The notes beneath the pieces are model-generated. The model was not told the origin of the DNA. It searched no databases and saw nothing but the letters and a program-made list of their open reading frames with translations. This document shows, one piece after another, positions 1-5,517 of a stretch of 13,980 bases of DNA; positions within the stretch are counted from its first letter, which is position 1; each line of letters begins with the position of its first letter. The position numbers and the translations under genes were made by a program. Origin of the DNA: Parcubacteria group bacterium (GTDB taxonomy: Bacteria > Patescibacteriota > Patescibacteriia > UBA2169); the NCBI GenBank assembly GCA_016177305.1, contig JACOVK010000054.1, forward strand, positions 1-13,980. Reading direction: 5' to 3'.

Positions 1-613
1 ACACTTCCCCGCGGATTTCAACATGGCCCTTTTGCGCCTGTTTGACTGCATCAGTGGCGCGCTGCAATGACCCGCCGGGAAACGCTTTGACGCCGTGCGC
101 CTCAAGGCTAAGCGGAATCGCGTCAATGGTCTTGAGATTCTCGGTCACATCTTCCCCGGTCTGCCCGTCTCCGCGCGTTGAGCCGCGTACGAACACGCCA
201 TCCTCATACTCAAGGCTCACGGCCAAACCGTCTGCTTTGACTTCCACGAAAAACTCGCGCTTGACGGCATGCCCCATGTGGCGGTCAAGCCGGCCAATCC
301 ACTCCTGCACCTCCTCTTGGCTGAACACGTCATTCAACGAAAGCATGCGACTATCGTGCCGCACTTTTTTGAATTCCGGCAAAGGCTCGCCGCCCACGCG
401 CTGTGTCGGAGAGTCCTTGGTGACTAACTCCGGAAATTGACGTTCCAATTCCGCGAGCTCGCGCTTGAGCGAGTCGTGCGCGCTGTCCGAAATTTCGGAA
501 CGATCAAGCACGTGGTATGTATACCGGTACCGGTTGATTTCATCCTTAAGTTTTTTGATGCGCTGGTGCGCTTCTGATCTCGTCATAACGATAATTCTCA
601 TGCTTCGCGTCAT
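1..613 (-). CDS. ligA: NAD-dependent DNA ligase LigA, N-terminal part (cut by window edge)
   Basis: Seals nicks in duplex DNA during replication and repair, using NAD+ to adenylate itself. The visible 204 residues cover domain Ia (about 20-75, with YTYHVLD) and the start of the adenylation domain. The block MLSLNDVFS (90-98), the nucleotidyl-transferase motif VKADGL with catalytic Lys126, STRGDGQTGEDVT (145-157) and HVEIRGEV (197-204) are diagnostic of LigA. The C-terminal part (OB fold, zinc finger, HhH, BRCT) lies outside the window. Start 613 is chosen because AGGAGGA sits about 8 bases upstream and its ATG overlaps the TGA of the PilX-like gene (ATGA). In-frame ATGs at 601 and 586 have no such ribosome site, although 586 would give a more usual N-terminus (Lys117, against Lys115 in E. 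coli). Oddity: the usual SDAEYD block reads SDSAHD, with His46 where a Tyr is expected. Identity is very secure. Confidence 0.96.
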   Translation of the reverse strand, partial: MTRSMRIIVMTRSEAHQRIKKLKDEINRYRYTYHVLDRSEISDSAHDSLKRELAELERQFPELVTKDSPTQRVGGEPLPEFKKVRHDSRMLSLNDVFSQEEVQEWIGRLDRHMGHAVKREFFVEVKADGLAVSLEYEDGVFVRGSTRGDGQTGEDVTENLKTIDAIPLSLEAHGVKAFPGGSLQRATDAVKQAQKGHVEIRGEV

Positions 614-1392
614 TTTATCAAATCCTCCTCGGAAAACAACACGTACCCGAACTGCCCGCTCATAGGAGGCCGATGCGGCATTTGCGCCCTAACCACTTGA
701 TTCGCACGGCTGTACGCGCCAGTGGAGTACATGGTGATGTACCCCGGAATATTCACCTGCGAACCGCCCAAATTGAGCCCGCTGTAGGCGGTGGCCGTCA
801 TGCTGGTTACGCCGGCATAGAGCGCCTTGATCCGGACGCGGTACAGCGCGGTGGTGGCATCCTGCAGATTCACGGTGGCGGGATTGGAGGCCGCGCTGAA
901 CGTCTGGGTTGTTGGCGTGCCCAACGTCCCGGACGTGGTCCAGGGGGTGATTTGGACCTCAATCCACTCAGATCCGGATCCGGTCCACCCAAGCCGGAGC
1001 GATTTGACCGTGGCGGCAAGCGGAGCGAGTGAGGCATCCGGATCGTATAGGTTAATCTCCCAGGTGTCATTTTCATTAATGCCGCGCGCCAAGCTCTGGA
1101 TGGTCGCGGCCGTGGTTCGCGTCCACGTACTACCGTTAGAGAGGCTGCCCGATGAACCAAGGCTCGCAACCGCGGTTTCGTTGCGCCGCAGCTCATACAA
1201 TCCGTCCTCAACGCCGCTCTCGGCCGCGTAATAGGCGCGGATGCCGTTGTCAACCAAGATAGACTGGCGCAGATTGGAAAGCGAGATCACCCCAAAGCTT
1301 GAGGCAGCCGTAATCATGCCCGAGAGGATCAGGATGGACATCAAAAGCAATGACCCTTCCTGCGAAGTGCGTTGCGGGCGGTTATCGGGCAT
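610..1392 (-). CDS. PilX-like minor pilin / pseudopilin
   Basis: A 260-residue protein of PilX type, probably a minor pilin or tip-complex component. The N-terminus has QEGSLLLMSILILSGMITAA: a short charged leader, Gly13 at a plausible prepilin cleavage site, and a hydrophobic helix without a Glu at +5, as is normal for PilX proteins. A YYAAESGVEDGLYELRRN block follows at about residues 49-66; the AAE(S/A)G(V/I)E motif is typical of PilX. The remainder is a Ser/Thr/Gly-rich beta domain ending in FSEEDLIK. An upstream in-frame ATG at 1449 would add a 19-residue extension lying wholly inside the PilW-like gene, so 1392 is preferred; it overlaps that gene by 11 bases. The TGA stop overlaps the ligA ATG. 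Last gene of a minor pilin cluster behind pilD. Family assignment is good; the exact role is inferred. Confidence 0.82.
   Translation of the reverse strand: MPDNRPQRTSQEGSLLLMSILILSGMITAASSFGVISLSNLRQSILVDNGIRAYYAAESGVEDGLYELRRNETAVASLGSSGSLSNGSTWTRTTAATIQSLARGINENDTWEINLYDPDASLAPLAATVKSLRLGWTGSGSEWIEVQITPWTTSGTLGTPTTQTFSAASNPATVNLQDATTALYRVRIKALYAGVTSMTATAYSGLNLGGSQVNIPGYITMYSTGAYSRANQVVRAQMPHRPPMSGQFGYVLFSEEDLIK
619..627 (-). promoter_or_regulatory. Strong Shine-Dalgarno site for ligA
   Basis: The minus strand reads GAGGAGGAT followed by TTGATAAA and the ATG at 613. This is the best ribosome site in the window and lies inside the last codons of the PilX-like gene. It selects the 613 start and couples ligA translation to the pilin-like gene upstream. 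Confidence 0.75.
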
Positions 1393-1954
1393 ACTGGCGG
1401 GATGAAATAGTGGTCTGCACATACGCGGGCAGCACGGTTTCCGTGCCAACCGCCGTGCTTGAGCTCACCATGGCTATGGTCACGAGCGGCTGTTGGTTTG
1501 AAGACGCGCTTGCCGCAAACGGGTCTGTTGCCGGCGAAATGTAGAACCGAAGCACATCAACCGAAACCGCGGGCGGAGTGAGATCAACCCACGTTGACCC
1601 GTCTTCGGACATCTCAACAATGCCCCTGCTCCCGCTGGCAGTGCGCCTGAACCACACTTGGTTATTGTTCGCATCGCGAAGCACAAGCACGTCCTGCGGA
1701 TTTGACGCTATAGCGCCCCCGTACTGGACGGATGCGTAGTCAACGGAGCCGCGCCTGATCTGCTGGGCCATCACCTCAAGCGCGAACCGCGCGTCCCCTT
1801 GCGTTTCGCTTACCGCGAGCGTAGTGCGCTGGGAACGGTTCGCGTACGTAAAAATGGCGCTGATCGCGGTCAGCGCGGTCACAAAAATCGCCATTGCCAC
1901 GATGATCTCAACGAGCGTAAATCCTGGTTGGTTATGGTGATGCCGATCCGCCAT
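1382..1954 (-). CDS. PilW/GspJ-like minor pilin
   Basis: A 190-residue type IV pilin-like protein. The leader MADRHHHNQPG is followed by FTLVEIIVAMAIFVTALTAISAIF, giving a canonical G|F prepilin peptidase site with Glu at +5 and a membrane helix of about 20 residues. The stretch SETQGDARFALEVMAQQIRRGS (about 45-66) is the N-terminal helix signature of PilW/GspJ proteins, followed by a beta-rich domain with DVLVLRDANNNQVWFRR and a QTTISSRQYAR C-terminus. It starts six bases after the PilV-like gene and overlaps the PilX-like gene at its end. PilD, encoded upstream in the same cluster, would process it. No clear Shine-Dalgarno site precedes the ATG. It probably joins PilV-, FimT- and PilX-like proteins in the pilus priming complex (inference from family). 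Confidence 0.85.
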   Translation of the reverse strand: MADRHHHNQPGFTLVEIIVAMAIFVTALTAISAIFTYANRSQRTTLAVSETQGDARFALEVMAQQIRRGSVDYASVQYGGAIASNPQDVLVLRDANNNQVWFRRTASGSRGIVEMSEDGSTWVDLTPPAVSVDVLRFYISPATDPFAASASSNQQPLVTIAMVSSSTAVGTETVLPAYVQTTISSRQYAR

Positions 1955-1960
1955 AGCGCG

Positions 1961-2569
1961 TTAACGCCAATTAAACAAACGCTCTTCAACCGTCAGGCTG
2001 TTCGCTCTGCCGCGCGCAGTCCACTCCACGGTTGACTGCACGCGGATGCCGATTTTGGTTCCGGAGCAGCTCGCGGCCACGGTCTTGTCGCCGCAGATTG
2101 ACGAAAGAGTGAGCAAGCGGCGGTACGGCGTTTCGGTCGCGTCAGCCGGAGCCGCATCGCTCGCCTGGAACTGGGTTCCGATGTTTCCCGCAACCCCGCT
2201 CGTGTACCGCCACACCCGGGCGTAGTTGTGGGCAACATCCTCCGGAGTGAAATCAATGGTCCACACGTTGGTTGCCGGATTGAACAGGGGCACGGCCGTG
2301 GTGTCGGACCCGGAAACAAGGCCCGCGTCCCAGTTGCTGCAAGAGAGCGTGCCGGCAACGATTCCGCAGGAAAGCCAGTTGGTGTCGCGGATGTTCCGCA
2401 CCACTTCCACGCCCTCGCGGCCGAGGTTGGTGGCAACCAGGCGCTCGGAAGAATCCCCGGTGGCGGTTTGGTTTGTAATCGTCAAATTGAGCATGCCCAC
2501 CACGCCGCTCACAATGATGCCGAGCGCCACAATGGTTTCCAGAAGCCCCTGGCCCTGCTGATTCCGCAT
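1961..2569 (-). CDS. PilV-like minor pilin
   Basis: A 202-residue minor pilin. The N-terminus MRNQQGQGLLETIVALGIIVSG fits a prepilin with cleavage after Gly6, which puts Glu11 at the canonical +5 position; the mature protein would start with Gln rather than Phe. A membrane helix follows, then VATNLGREGVEVVRNIRDTNWL (about 46-67), a signature of PilV-like proteins in Parcubacteria-type genomes. Four cysteines (CGIVAGTLSC and CGDKTVAASC) could form two disulfides if the domain is exported. Much longer upstream reading frame exists (to 2818), but it runs through the preceding gene and is discarded; the ATG at 2569 lies one base after that gene's TAA, preceded by a weak GTTGAG. The C-terminus ends VEERLFNWR. 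Role in the pilus initiation complex is inferred from family and position. Confidence 0.85.
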   Translation of the reverse strand: MRNQQGQGLLETIVALGIIVSGVVGMLNLTITNQTATGDSSERLVATNLGREGVEVVRNIRDTNWLSCGIVAGTLSCSNWDAGLVSGSDTTAVPLFNPATNVWTIDFTPEDVAHNYARVWRYTSGVAGNIGTQFQASDAAPADATETPYRRLLTLSSICGDKTVAASCSGTKIGIRVQSTVEWTARGRANSLTVEERLFNWR

Positions 2570-2570
2570 A

Positions 2571-3077
2571 TTACTCAACTCTAACTTGCCCGGACAGGCG
2601 ATACATAATAACCGATTTGGCAACGTCCGCTTGAGGCGCCGTGATGCTGATGGTTTTGGAGGATTCGGTTGCAACTCCATTGAAGTACACGTCCCCATCC
2701 GGGCTTGAGAACACCACATTGAGCGTTGCTCCGCTCGTCGCGTTTTCCTTTGGCAGCGTGATGTTCTCCAGCGCTTCGGAGAAATCCGTGTAATTGAAAT
2801 TTCCGTCAATGTCCGCAAACAACGTCACCTCGCCCGGCTTTCCCTGGTCAAACCGAACCCCATACCCTCCCTTAGGAAACGTGCCGTTTGAAAGCTCGGC
2901 TCCGGAGAGGGTCATGCTCTGGGCCCGGCGCAACGTTGTGGCAACGATGTTTGCGGCCTGGCGCACGGAATCGTTGCGGGACCCCGCGTTAAAGTTTACC
3001 ACAACCGCCGTGGCGACCAAAGCGAAAATACCAATTGAAACAACCAGGTCAATCAATGTAAATCCGTGGCGCAACAT
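2571..3077 (-). CDS. FimT/GspH-like pseudopilin
   Basis: A 168-residue pilin-like protein. Leader MLRHG is followed by FTLIDLVVSIGIFALVATAVVV. The G|F prepilin site is clear, but the +5 residue is Asp rather than Glu. The helix continues into QAANIVATTLRRAQSMTLS and a beta domain with GGYGVRFDQG and ADIDGNFNY, both common in GspH/FimT-type proteins of CPR bacteria; the end, MYRLSGQVRVE, is also family-like. Two starts are possible: ATG at 3083, which overlaps the pilD TGA as ATGA, and ATG at 3077. I prefer 3077 because GGAG lies seven bases before it but only one base before 3083. Sits between pilD and the PilV-like gene. Confidence is high for a pseudopilin, moderate for the exact subtype. 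Confidence 0.82.
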   Translation of the reverse strand: MLRHGFTLIDLVVSIGIFALVATAVVVNFNAGSRNDSVRQAANIVATTLRRAQSMTLSGAELSNGTFPKGGYGVRFDQGKPGEVTLFADIDGNFNYTDFSEALENITLPKENATSGATLNVVFSSPDGDVYFNGVATESSKTISITAPQADVAKSVIMYRLSGQVRVE

Positions 3078-3079
3078 GC

Positions 3080-3829
3080 TCATACTCCAATGATGGTTCG
3101 GTACCATGCCCAGATTGCCTCGCCCCAGAGCCACGCCGCAAAGGCCGCCGGCAGCAGGAGCGTGGCAAACGGAAGCCGGCTCTTGAACGTGGTGAGCCGC
3201 GCGGCAATGAGTACCAACGCGATAATGCTGCCTCCCACGTACGCAATGCCGAGGCCTAAAAAAACCATGGGGTACCCGAGGAGTGCGCCCATCAGCACGC
3301 CCAAGCGGATATCCCCTCCGCCGACCCACCTTCCGCGGGAAACGAGAAACTGCGCCAAAAACCACAGCCCCCCTAAGAGAGCGCCCAAGAGCAACGGAAC
3401 AGCCGGCCCGGCCGCGAGCGCATTAAGGGCGCCAATAACGATAATTCCGGGGATAACGATTTTGTCCGGGATAACATACGTCCGCAAATCATACACGAAC
3501 AAAACCACGAAAAAGCTCACCACCGCAAGGTACAAGAGCGAAGAGAGGGGCGAAAAAACCATGCCCGCGCCCAGCACGAAGAGTGCGCCGGTCCCAAGTT
3601 CGCTCAAGAGGTACTGGGCTGAAATGCGCTTTTTGCAAAAACGGCACTTTCCCCAGAGCGCAAGAAAGCTTACCACCGGAACAAGATCGTGCCAGTGGAG
3701 CTTGCGCCTGCAGCGCGCGCACACGGACCGGCCTTCCAAAAACTGCTGCCCGGCTTGCAACCGGCACGCAACCACGTTCAAAAAACTTCCCCACGCAGCG
3801 CCTAACACAAACAATATGGCGTACAGCAT
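3080..3829 (-). CDS. pilD: Prepilin peptidase / N-methyltransferase PilD (GspO family)
   Basis: Membrane aspartyl protease that cleaves prepilin leaders after Gly and N-methylates the new N-terminus. The 249-residue protein has GSFLNVVACRL (14-24) after the first membrane segment, the cytoplasmic zinc-type cysteine pairs C37/C40 and C62/C65 with the conserved LHWHDLVPVVSFL between them, and the two catalytic aspartates in YDLRTYVIPD (Asp114) and GGGDIRLG (Asp173). Multiple hydrophobic segments fit the usual polytopic fold, so both protease and methyltransferase parts look intact. The ATG at 3829 puts the GSFLNVV motif at the normal distance; an upstream frame to 3985 would cross the terminator and is rejected. 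TATAAT ends only 11 bases before the ATG, implying a very short leader and an independent promoter. First gene of the minor pilin cluster; substrates are probably the seven pilin-like proteins of this window. Confidence 0.95.
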   Translation of the reverse strand: MLYAILFVLGAAWGSFLNVVACRLQAGQQFLEGRSVCARCRRKLHWHDLVPVVSFLALWGKCRFCKKRISAQYLLSELGTGALFVLGAGMVFSPLSSLLYLAVVSFFVVLFVYDLRTYVIPDKIVIPGIIVIGALNALAAGPAVPLLLGALLGGLWFLAQFLVSRGRWVGGGDIRLGVLMGALLGYPMVFLGLGIAYVGGSIIALVLIAARLTTFKSRLPFATLLLPAAFAAWLWGEAIWAWYRTIIGV

Positions 3830-3839
3830 ATGCGTGTTG

Positions 3840-3868
3840 ATTATACCAAAAATTGGCAACGTTGCATA
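3840..3868 (-). promoter_or_regulatory. Promoter of pilD and the minor pilin cluster
   Basis: The minus strand carries TATGCA, a 17-base spacer ending in TGG, then TATAAT (3845-3840). TGGTATAAT is a textbook extended -10 element; TATGCA is a poor match to the usual -35. Predicted start is near 3833, only about four bases before the pilD ATG. It lies directly downstream of the pilin terminator. Confidence 0.68.
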
Positions 3869-3902
3869 CCAAAAACCCCTCCGCTCGCGAGCGGAGGGGT
3901 TT
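3869..3902 (-). terminator. Rho-independent terminator of the pilin operon
   Basis: A perfect inverted repeat: 13-bp arms AAACCCCTCCGCT / AGCGGAGGGGTTT around a CGCG loop (3902-3873 on the minus strand), followed by a run of T's, as required for an intrinsic terminator acting on the minus strand. It starts 19 bases after the stop of the last pilin gene and ends just before the pilD promoter, so it separates the major pilins from the pilD cluster. With A's on the plus-strand side it might act weakly in the other direction, but no plus-strand gene exists here. Confidence 0.9.
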
Positions 3903-3920
3903 GCGCAAAAACAGAAACGC

Positions 3921-4394
3921 TTACTGGATTCCGGATGGCGTGGCCGTATGGTCATCCTTAGCCAAGGCCCCAACCTGGCTTTCAAGCCAAAACGCGATGG
4001 TATAGCTTACCCCGGCGGAAGTCTGCGTATACGCGTAATCAACGCCGCCGGGCGTGGGATTCGTGGGAACCTTGCCCATGTAGGTTGTCCCGCTTACGCC
4101 GCCGGACGCCGTAAACCCTCCGCCGGAGAGCGATTGCGCCGAAGCGCTTCCCAGAACCAGCCCGGTTCCGGCCGGGTACGTGTTCTTGTCCGCAAAGTAG
4201 AGCTCAAGCGCGGTCTGGACCTGCTTGATGTCCGAAACGCGCTTGGCGTCGCGGCTCTTTTCCCGGGCGTTGTTGAGCGCGACCACGGCGAGCGTTGAGA
4301 GCACGCCGATGATGGCAATCACCACCAGAAGCTCAATCAAAGTAAAACCCCGCCTCTTCTCTCGTTCAGCTTTTTTATACAGGTATTGGTTCAT
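3921..4394 (-). CDS. Type IV pilin, third of tandem trio
   Basis: A 157-residue prepilin and probable pilus subunit. The 16-residue charged leader MNQYLYKKAEREKRRG precedes FTLIELLVVIAIIGVLSTLA, with cleavage at G|F and Glu at +5. The helix continues as VVALNNAREKSRDAKRVSDIKQVQTALELYFADKNTYP, the usual assembly spine of PulG/PilA-like pilins. The short globular head holds GTTYMGKVPTNPTPGGVDYAY, shared with the other two pilins, and ends TATPSGIQ. No cysteine is present, unlike its two siblings. The gene follows the second pilin by 26 bases and is closed by the intrinsic terminator. No Shine-Dalgarno site is visible. High DNA similarity to the second pilin points to recent duplication or conversion. 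Whether it is the main or an accessory subunit cannot be told from sequence. Confidence 0.9.
   Translation of the reverse strand: MNQYLYKKAEREKRRGFTLIELLVVIAIIGVLSTLAVVALNNAREKSRDAKRVSDIKQVQTALELYFADKNTYPAGTGLVLGSASAQSLSGGGFTASGGVSGTTYMGKVPTNPTPGGVDYAYTQTSAGVSYTIAFWLESQVGALAKDDHTATPSGIQ
4262..4303 (-). repeat. Copy 1 of 42-bp identical segment in pilin genes
   Basis: This segment, encoding part of the N-terminal helix (STLAVVALNNAR), is identical base for base to 4798-4839 in the neighbouring pilin gene. Similarity extends on both sides with scattered differences, so it is the core of a paralogous coding repeat rather than a separate element. Confidence 0.85.
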
Positions 4395-4420
4395 AAAAAG
4401 TAATGGGTTAAATTTCCGGA

Positions 4421-4915
4421 TTAATCAACGCCGGCCGGATGCGCGCTGTGCTTTCCTGCGGCAAGGCTGCCGGTGATGTCTTCCAAACAGAACTCAATGT
4501 CGTAGCTCTTGCAGCTGCCGCTGGTGCACGCCGTGAAATCCGTGTTTGTGGATCGGTACGTGTAGTTGGCGCATGCCGATGCGGCCGGGGTCGGGTTTGT
4601 GGGGACCTTGCCCATGTAGGTCGTGCCTGAAATGGTATCCGAAAAGTTGCCGGTCTGGGAGAGCGTCTTGCCGCCGGTTCCGCCCAGGATCAAGCCGGAC
4701 GCGACCACTGGGTATGTGTTCTTGTCCGCAAAGTACAGTTCAAGCGCGGTCTGGACGGACTTGATATCCGAGACGCGCTTGGCGTCGCGGCCTTTTGCCC
4801 GGGCGTTGTTGAGCGCGACCACGGCGAGCGTTGAGAGCAATCCGATAATGGCAATCACCACCAGAAGCTCAATCAAGGTAAAGCCGCTGTGTTTTATTTT
4901 TTGATGCATATACAT
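4421..4915 (-). CDS. Type IV pilin, second of tandem trio
   Basis: A 164-residue prepilin (162 if the ATG at 4909 is used). Leader MYMHQKIKHSG precedes FTLIELLVVIAIIGLLSTLA with G|F cleavage and Glu at +5, then VVALNNARAKGRDAKRVSDIKSVQTALELYFADKNTYP. The head contains the shared GTTYMGKVPTNPTP block and, unlike the last pilin, four cysteines near the C-terminus (in SACANY, TACTSGSCKS and EFCLED). This is the D-region position where classical pilins have a disulfide. It ends KHSAHPAGVD. Twenty-two bases separate it from the first pilin and 26 from the third, with no terminator between, so all three are probably co-transcribed. Neither candidate ATG has a good Shine-Dalgarno site. Processed by PilD; a pilus subunit by family. 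Confidence 0.9.
   Translation of the reverse strand: MYMHQKIKHSGFTLIELLVVIAIIGLLSTLAVVALNNARAKGRDAKRVSDIKSVQTALELYFADKNTYPVVASGLILGGTGGKTLSQTGNFSDTISGTTYMGKVPTNPTPAASACANYTYRSTNTDFTACTSGSCKSYDIEFCLEDITGSLAAGKHSAHPAGVD
4798..4839 (-). repeat. Copy 2 of 42-bp identical segment in pilin genes
   Basis: Identical to 4262-4303. The surrounding sequence of the two pilin genes, from the leader-proximal helix to the ADKNTYP codons, remains strongly similar with a few synonymous and conservative changes. Confidence 0.85.
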
Positions 4916-4937
4916 GTTTAGTTAAGACGTGATTTAT

Positions 4938-5420
4938 TTAATTGATGCCATTCGGATCCGCGATGTGCGCGCCGGCGGAAAGGCTGCCCGTCGTCTCCTC
5001 CAAGGTAAAGGCAAGTTGGAACCAAGGGCACGGAGCCGTGCCGCAAGCGGTAGTGGCCGCGGAAGACGTGAATGAGCTGTACTTATAATCCGCGCCTCCG
5101 GGAGTGGTATTGGACGGAACCTTGCCCATGTACGTGGTTCCGGACACGCTCGCCGCAAAACCGCCGTCTTTGCTTAGGGTAGCGCCCGCGCCCGTGCCGA
5201 GCGTCAAGTCGCTCCCGGCCGGGTATCCATTTGAATCCGAAGCATACAATTCAAGCGCGGTCTGGAGCTGTTTGATGTCCGAAACGCGCTTGGCATCACG
5301 CGCTTTTACGCGCGCATTGTTGAGGGAAACTACCGCCAATGTTGAGAGAATGCCTATAATGCTGATGACCACCAAAAGTTCAATCAATGTGAAACCAGCG
5401 TTTTTTTGTTTGTATTTCAT
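4938..5420 (-). CDS. Type IV pilin, first of tandem trio
   Basis: A 160-residue prepilin and, being promoter-proximal, a candidate major subunit. Leader MKYKQKNAG precedes FTLIELLVVISIIGILSTLA (G|F cleavage, Glu +5), then VVSLNNARVKARDAKRVSDIKQLQTALELYASDSNGYP. The head has GTTYMGKVPSNTTPGGADYKY and two cysteines in TTACGTAPCPW, and ends HIADPNGIN. An in-frame ATG at 5444 is rejected because its codons would overlie the TATAAT promoter box; the ATG at 5420 gives a normal short leader. No Shine-Dalgarno site is seen and the predicted mRNA leader is only about six bases. It is more divergent from pilins two and three than they are from each other. Likely assembled by PilB/PilC after PilD processing. 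Confidence 0.92.
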   Translation of the reverse strand: MKYKQKNAGFTLIELLVVISIIGILSTLAVVSLNNARVKARDAKRVSDIKQLQTALELYASDSNGYPAGSDLTLGTGAGATLSKDGGFAASVSGTTYMGKVPSNTTPGGADYKYSSFTSSAATTACGTAPCPWFQLAFTLEETTGSLSAGAHIADPNGIN

Positions 5421-5432
5421 ACGGATGAATGA

Positions 5433-5461
5433 ATTATACCACATTTATATTATTTTGCATA
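5433..5461 (-). promoter_or_regulatory. Promoter of the tandem pilin operon
   Basis: The minus strand has TATGCA, a 17-base spacer ending TGG, then TATAAT (5438-5433): the same layout as the pilD promoter, with an extended -10 (TGGTATAAT). The predicted start near 5426 leaves about six bases before the pilin ATG. It lies in the 73-base gap after pilC, so pilins can be made separately from the machinery. Confidence 0.7.
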
Positions 5462-5517
5462 AAGCGTGTTATCCACACCTTTGCTGCCCGCGAACAGCAG
5501 CGGCCGCTCGTATCGCG

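Noticed and set aside
42..665. Plus-strand frames at the left edge
   Set aside because: Antisense to ligA, whose minus-strand translation carries the full adenylation motif.
2570..2818. Longer N-terminus for the PilV-like protein
   Set aside because: The extra 83 codons overlie the preceding pseudopilin gene and would bury the prepilin leader, which must be N-terminal.
3066..4298. Plus-strand open frame of 410 codons
   Set aside because: It lies antisense to pilD and the third pilin, has low-complexity, family-free composition, and crosses the terminator. The minus-strand genes have clear motifs.
5421..5444. Upstream ATG (MWYNSFIR) for the first pilin
   Set aside because: Its codons contain the TATAAT box of the predicted promoter; the downstream ATG gives a normal leader.
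5462..5517. Possible hairpin TGCTG / CAGCA after pilC as a terminator
   Set aside because: The stem is only five base pairs with an eight-base loop and no T-run follows on the minus strand.
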